DNA of 64,000 nt from assembly GCF_900110645.1 (NCBI RefSeq), contig NZ_FOFB01000011.1, positions 1-64,000 on the forward strand, written 5' to 3'. Of this stretch, positions 61,059-64,000 are shown piece after piece (position 1 is the first letter of the stretch; every line of letters begins with the position of its first letter). A program made the translations under genes and the position numbers. This DNA is from Neolewinella agarilytica. GTDB taxonomy: Bacteria; Bacteroidota; Bacteroidia; Chitinophagales; Saprospiraceae. The notes under the pieces are model-generated. The model was not told where the DNA came from, made no database searches, and worked only from the letters and a program-made list of their open reading frames with translations.

Positions 61059-62141
61059 ATGAACACCAACACTTATGTAGCCATTATGGCCGGCGGCGTA
61101 GGCAGCCGGTTTTGGCCTGCCAGCCGCGAGCATAAACCTAAACAGTTTCTGGACATTACCGGAGACGGCCGCAGCCTTTTGCGTATTACTTTCGAACGGT
61201 TTCTGAAGGTAACCTCCGCGGAAAAAATTTTCATTGTCACTAATGGGAAATATCTGGACCAGGTAAAACAACACTTACCTGAATTAGCAGACAATCAAAT
61301 CCTCTGCGAGCCAAGCCGTAACAATACTGCTCCCTGTGTAGCCTACACCGCTTTTAAGCTCCATGCGCTGAATGAAGAAGCAAATTTTGTTATTGCACCC
61401 AGTGATGCTCTGATTACCAATGAGACTCTTTTTTCGGAAAATATTAATCGGGCTCTTGAGTTCACGGCTTCCCAAAATGCAATTGTAACCTTGGGTATTA
61501 GTCCTGACAGACCCCATACCGGCTATGGTTACATTGAGTTTGAAGGCGAAGGAGTCGACCATGGAGTCTACCCTGTTCGTCGATTTACAGAAAAACCTGA
61601 TGAAGAGAAGGCACGAGGCTTTTTGGCAACGGGTAACTATTTATGGAACGCCGGAATTTTTATCTGGAGTACAAAAACAATTCTTGCTGCTTATAAAAAA
61701 TTCGCTCCTGAAATTTATGAGCTGCTTCACCGTGGAATGTCAGTTTACAACACTGAAAAAGAACAATCCTTCATCAATGAGTTCTATCCTCAAACTCCTA
61801 GTATATCGGTGGATTATGCCATTATGGAAAACGCTACGAATGTGTTCACCATACCAGCTCAATTTGGATGGTCCGATCTTGGTGCATGGGGAGCCTTGCA
61901 TGATGAAAGTGATAAGGATGCTTTCGGTAACGTAATTTCCGCTGAGCGGACGATTACTGAGGACGTTCATAATACTCTAATCCGTGCCCGGCCAGAAAAA
62001 TTGGTAGTTGTCGGTGGAGTGGATGACCTTATGATCATCGACGAAAAGGACGTGCTACTCGTCTACCCCCGTAACCGGGAACAGGAAATCAAAAAGCTAC
62101 GTGGTTTAGCCGAACAGGAATTTGGGGCGGAATACGTATAG
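61059..62141 (+). CDS. manC: Mannose-1-phosphate guanylyltransferase
   Basis: 360 residues containing the nucleotidyltransferase domain alone: IMAGGVGSRFWPASREHKPKQFL is the GTP-binding signature, and EPSRNNTAPCVAYTA, GYGYIEFEGEG and EKPDEEKA follow. The length shows that the phosphomannose isomerase domain of ManC/AlgA fusions is absent; isomerase is encoded separately by manA downstream. It makes GDP-mannose for gmd. The upstream spacer is 138 bp. Confidence 0.93.
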   Translation: MNTNTYVAIMAGGVGSRFWPASREHKPKQFLDITGDGRSLLRITFERFLKVTSAEKIFIVTNGKYLDQVKQHLPELADNQILCEPSRNNTAPCVAYTAFKLHALNEEANFVIAPSDALITNETLFSENINRALEFTASQNAIVTLGISPDRPHTGYGYIEFEGEGVDHGVYPVRRFTEKPDEEKARGFLATGNYLWNAGIFIWSTKTILAAYKKFAPEIYELLHRGMSVYNTEKEQSFINEFYPQTPSISVDYAIMENATNVFTIPAQFGWSDLGAWGALHDESDKDAFGNVISAERTITEDVHNTLIRARPEKLVVVGGVDDLMIIDEKDVLLVYPRNREQEIKKLRGLAEQEFGAEYV

Positions 62142-62215
62142 CTATCTCTGTCCTGAAATTCCCTTTCGCGAAATACACTTATTATCACTCATTTCTTTAA
62201 GAGAATTCACATAAC

Positions 62216-63544
62216 ATGAAAATTGCAGTAATAGGAACGGGCTACGTTGGCCTGGTTTCCGGAACATGCTTTGCCGAAACCGGAAACTCTGTTCTTTGCG
62301 TCGATATCGATGCGGCCAAAGTAGACAAGATGCGTAATGGCGAAGTCCCAATCTATGAGCCTGACCTCGACGTTCTTTTCGAGCGGAACCAACGACAGGG
62401 GAGACTAAGTTTTACCACAGACTTACAGGAAGCGGTCGATATGGCTGAAATTATCTTTCTCGCCCTACCTACACCTCCGGGGGAAGACGGGCAGGCAGAC
62501 CTTAAATACATTCTTGGAGTCGCCAGCCAGCTTTCTAAAATGATTAACCGCTATACGGTTATCGTGGATAAGAGTACTGTACCCGTAGGGACGGCAGAAA
62601 AAGTCCGGGCAGTATTGGGTGAGCACCTTGATGAAACGCTCTTCGACGTAGTCTCAAATCCTGAGTTTCTTCGGGAAGGGGTGGCCGTTGATGATTTCCT
62701 CAAGCCTGACCGAGTGGTTATTGGCGTAGACTCAAAACGAGCAGCAGATATGATGCAGCGCCTTTATGAACCCTTTGTCCGTTCAGGAAATCCAATTATT
62801 ATCATGGATCTGCGCTCCGCCGAAATGACTAAATATGCCGCCAACTCTTATTTGGCCACTCGCATTTCTTTCATGAACGAAATAGCTAACCTTTGTGAGC
62901 AGGTTGGTGCTGATGTAGATGCAGTTCGGAAAGGTATGGGCAGCGATACCCGGATCGGGAAACGTTTCCTCTTTCCAGGTGTAGGATATGGTGGTAGCTG
63001 TTTCCCTAAAGACGTACAGGCTTTGGCGCATACCTCTGACCAATATGGGTATTCGTTCAAAATCCTTGATGCAGTCATGGATGTCAATACCCGACAGCGG
63101 TTTCGGGTAGCAGATAAACTGGAAGCACATTTTGGAGATGAAATTGGCGGTAAAACCATTGCTCTTTGGGGATTAGCCTTCAAACCCAATACAGATGACA
63201 TCCGGGAAGCTCCTGCTTTGTACACGATAGACCGACTCCTGAAAGCTGGAACTAATGTCCGGGTTTTCGATCCAGAGGCAATGGGCAATGTCCGCAAAAT
63301 TTATGGAGACAAAATAACTTTTTGCGAAGATCAATATGAAGCAATCCGCAATGCTGATTGCCTGGCGATCATGACCGAATGGAGTATGTTTCGTACTCCT
63401 GATTTTAATCATATGAAGTCATTGTTAAAAGACCCCGTAGTTATTGATGGGCGAAACCTCTATGATGTGCAACGAATGCTGGAAAATGGCTTCCAATATG
63501 AAAGTATTGGACGAAAGCCAGTCGGTCGTAAAGCCATGGCTTAA
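62216..63544 (+). CDS. ugd: UDP-glucose 6-dehydrogenase
   Basis: 442 residues, complete. KIAVIGTGYVGLVSGTCFAE (NAD fold), PTPPGEDGQADL, KSTVPVGTAEK, VSNPEFLREG, AKYAANSYLATRISFMNE and the catalytic Cys262 in GYGGSCFPKDV; a C-terminal NAD-binding domain closes with LAIMTEWSMFRTPDF. It oxidises UDP-glucose to UDP-glucuronate, feeding the UDP-xylose synthase gene two upstream and possibly a glucuronosyl unit of the polymer. Confidence 0.96.
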   Translation: MKIAVIGTGYVGLVSGTCFAETGNSVLCVDIDAAKVDKMRNGEVPIYEPDLDVLFERNQRQGRLSFTTDLQEAVDMAEIIFLALPTPPGEDGQADLKYILGVASQLSKMINRYTVIVDKSTVPVGTAEKVRAVLGEHLDETLFDVVSNPEFLREGVAVDDFLKPDRVVIGVDSKRAADMMQRLYEPFVRSGNPIIIMDLRSAEMTKYAANSYLATRISFMNEIANLCEQVGADVDAVRKGMGSDTRIGKRFLFPGVGYGGSCFPKDVQALAHTSDQYGYSFKILDAVMDVNTRQRFRVADKLEAHFGDEIGGKTIALWGLAFKPNTDDIREAPALYTIDRLLKAGTNVRVFDPEAMGNVRKIYGDKITFCEDQYEAIRNADCLAIMTEWSMFRTPDFNHMKSLLKDPVVIDGRNLYDVQRMLENGFQYESIGRKPVGRKAMA

Positions 63545-63588
63545 GCAGGTTTACTTGCGGAATATTACACCTATTTAAACTTAAAAAC

Positions 63589-64000
63589 ATGAGAAATACC
63601 TCCGCCACTTATCTTGAAGGCACTCTTCAGCACTACGACTGGGGGGGCTATGATTATCTGGCTACCTTGACCGGTAAGAAAATGCTCAAGGGAAAAACTA
63701 CTGCTGAACTCTGGTTGGGAGATCACCCCAGAGCCCCGGCCCGCGTTTTAGGACAAGAGCTAAGTTTACGTGATCTGATTAGGGCAAACCCTGTTAAAAG
63801 CCTGGGAGAGACCATAAGTCATCGATATGGTGATCGCCTGCCGTTTCTTTTCAAAGTGTTGGATGTTCGTGAAATGCTTTCTATTCAGGTGCACCCGAAC
63901 AAAGCCGCTGCGGAACGTGGTTTTGCCCGTGAAGAAGCCTGTGGACCTGAGCGGACGGCACCCAATCGTAATTACCGGGACGATAATCACAAACCAGAAC
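63589..64000 (+). CDS. manA: Mannose-6-phosphate isomerase, class I (partial, runs off the end)
   Basis: Only about 137 residues are in the window. LQHYDWGGYDYLATLTGK, TTAELWLGDHPRAPA and FLFKVLDVREMLSIQVHPNKAAA match the N-terminal part of type I phosphomannose isomerase, with the zinc-ligand QxH (QVH). It converts fructose-6-phosphate to mannose-6-phosphate. With manC it supplies GDP-mannose. The catalytic C-terminal half lies beyond 64000. Confidence 0.9.
   Translation, partial: MRNTSATYLEGTLQHYDWGGYDYLATLTGKKMLKGKTTAELWLGDHPRAPARVLGQELSLRDLIRANPVKSLGETISHRYGDRLPFLFKVLDVREMLSIQVHPNKAAAERGFAREEACGPERTAPNRNYRDDNHKPE

Noticed and set aside
1-64000. CRISPR arrays, rRNA, tRNA, transposases or prophage genes
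   Set aside because: No regularly spaced repeats, RNA gene signatures, or transposase, integrase or phage structural proteins were recognised.

Overview
The window looks like chromosomal DNA of a Bacteroidota bacterium, probably Saprospiria/Lewinella-like. This rests on a SusC/SusD pair, TAnnTTTG-type promoters with few Shine-Dalgarno sites, an UpxY/NusG-like regulator heading a polysaccharide locus, a type IX secretion (T9SS) sorting domain, a DUF4254 protein and DUF1800/DUF1501 neighbours. The genus is inference; no rRNA or other species marker is present.

Layout. (1) 0-5.3 kb: a thioredoxin-fold lipoprotein, a GNAT acetyltransferase, a small lipoprotein, the co-chaperone pair cbpA-cbpM, and a Gfo/Idh/MocA oxidoreductase. 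(2) 5.3-9.5 kb: a 570-bp non-coding stretch with a cluster of DnaA-box-like TTTTCCACA words, then nrdB-nrdA (class Ia ribonucleotide reductase), separated by a 24-bp perfect inverted repeat. (3) 9.5-14.6 kb: a SusC/SusD pair bracketed by two copies of the nrdA 3' end, one in the gene and one a remnant after susD. (4) 15-27.2 kb: a TPR histidine kinase, a VWA protein plus divergent PurA-like enzyme behind a strikingly symmetrical promoter, a 2118-residue secreted protein, and an exported ADP-ribosylglycohydrolase-like lipoprotein. (5) 27.9 kb to the end: a large exopolysaccharide/capsule locus of the Wzx/Wzy type.

In the polysaccharide locus, UpxY is followed by a leader terminator, a CpsB-type phosphatase, Wza-like export lipoprotein, Wzc-like tyrosine kinase, Wzx flippase, about ten glycosyltransferases, a Wzy-like polymerase, WcaF acetyltransferase, an MBOAT/SGNH O-acylation pair, WcaI and a WcaJ/WbaP initiating transferase. 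Then come a DUF1800/DUF1501 pair and sugar-nucleotide genes (gmd, UDP-glucuronate decarboxylase, manC, ugd, manA). The polymer is predicted to draw on GDP-mannose and a GDP-6-deoxyhexose, UDP-glucuronate and UDP-xylose, and to be O-acylated. Many of the genes overlap by 1-8 bp and from 4.2 kb onward all confident genes lie on the + strand.

The least expected signal is a dispersed 19-bp repeat (consensus TGCACCTGCGNCCGCGCCC). Six close copies and a few weaker ones lie both between genes and inside genes in different reading frames; one marks exactly the edge of the duplicated nrdA tail. Other leads are the DnaA-box-like cluster, the VWA/PurA-like cassette with its 17-bp dyad, and the UpxY leader terminator.
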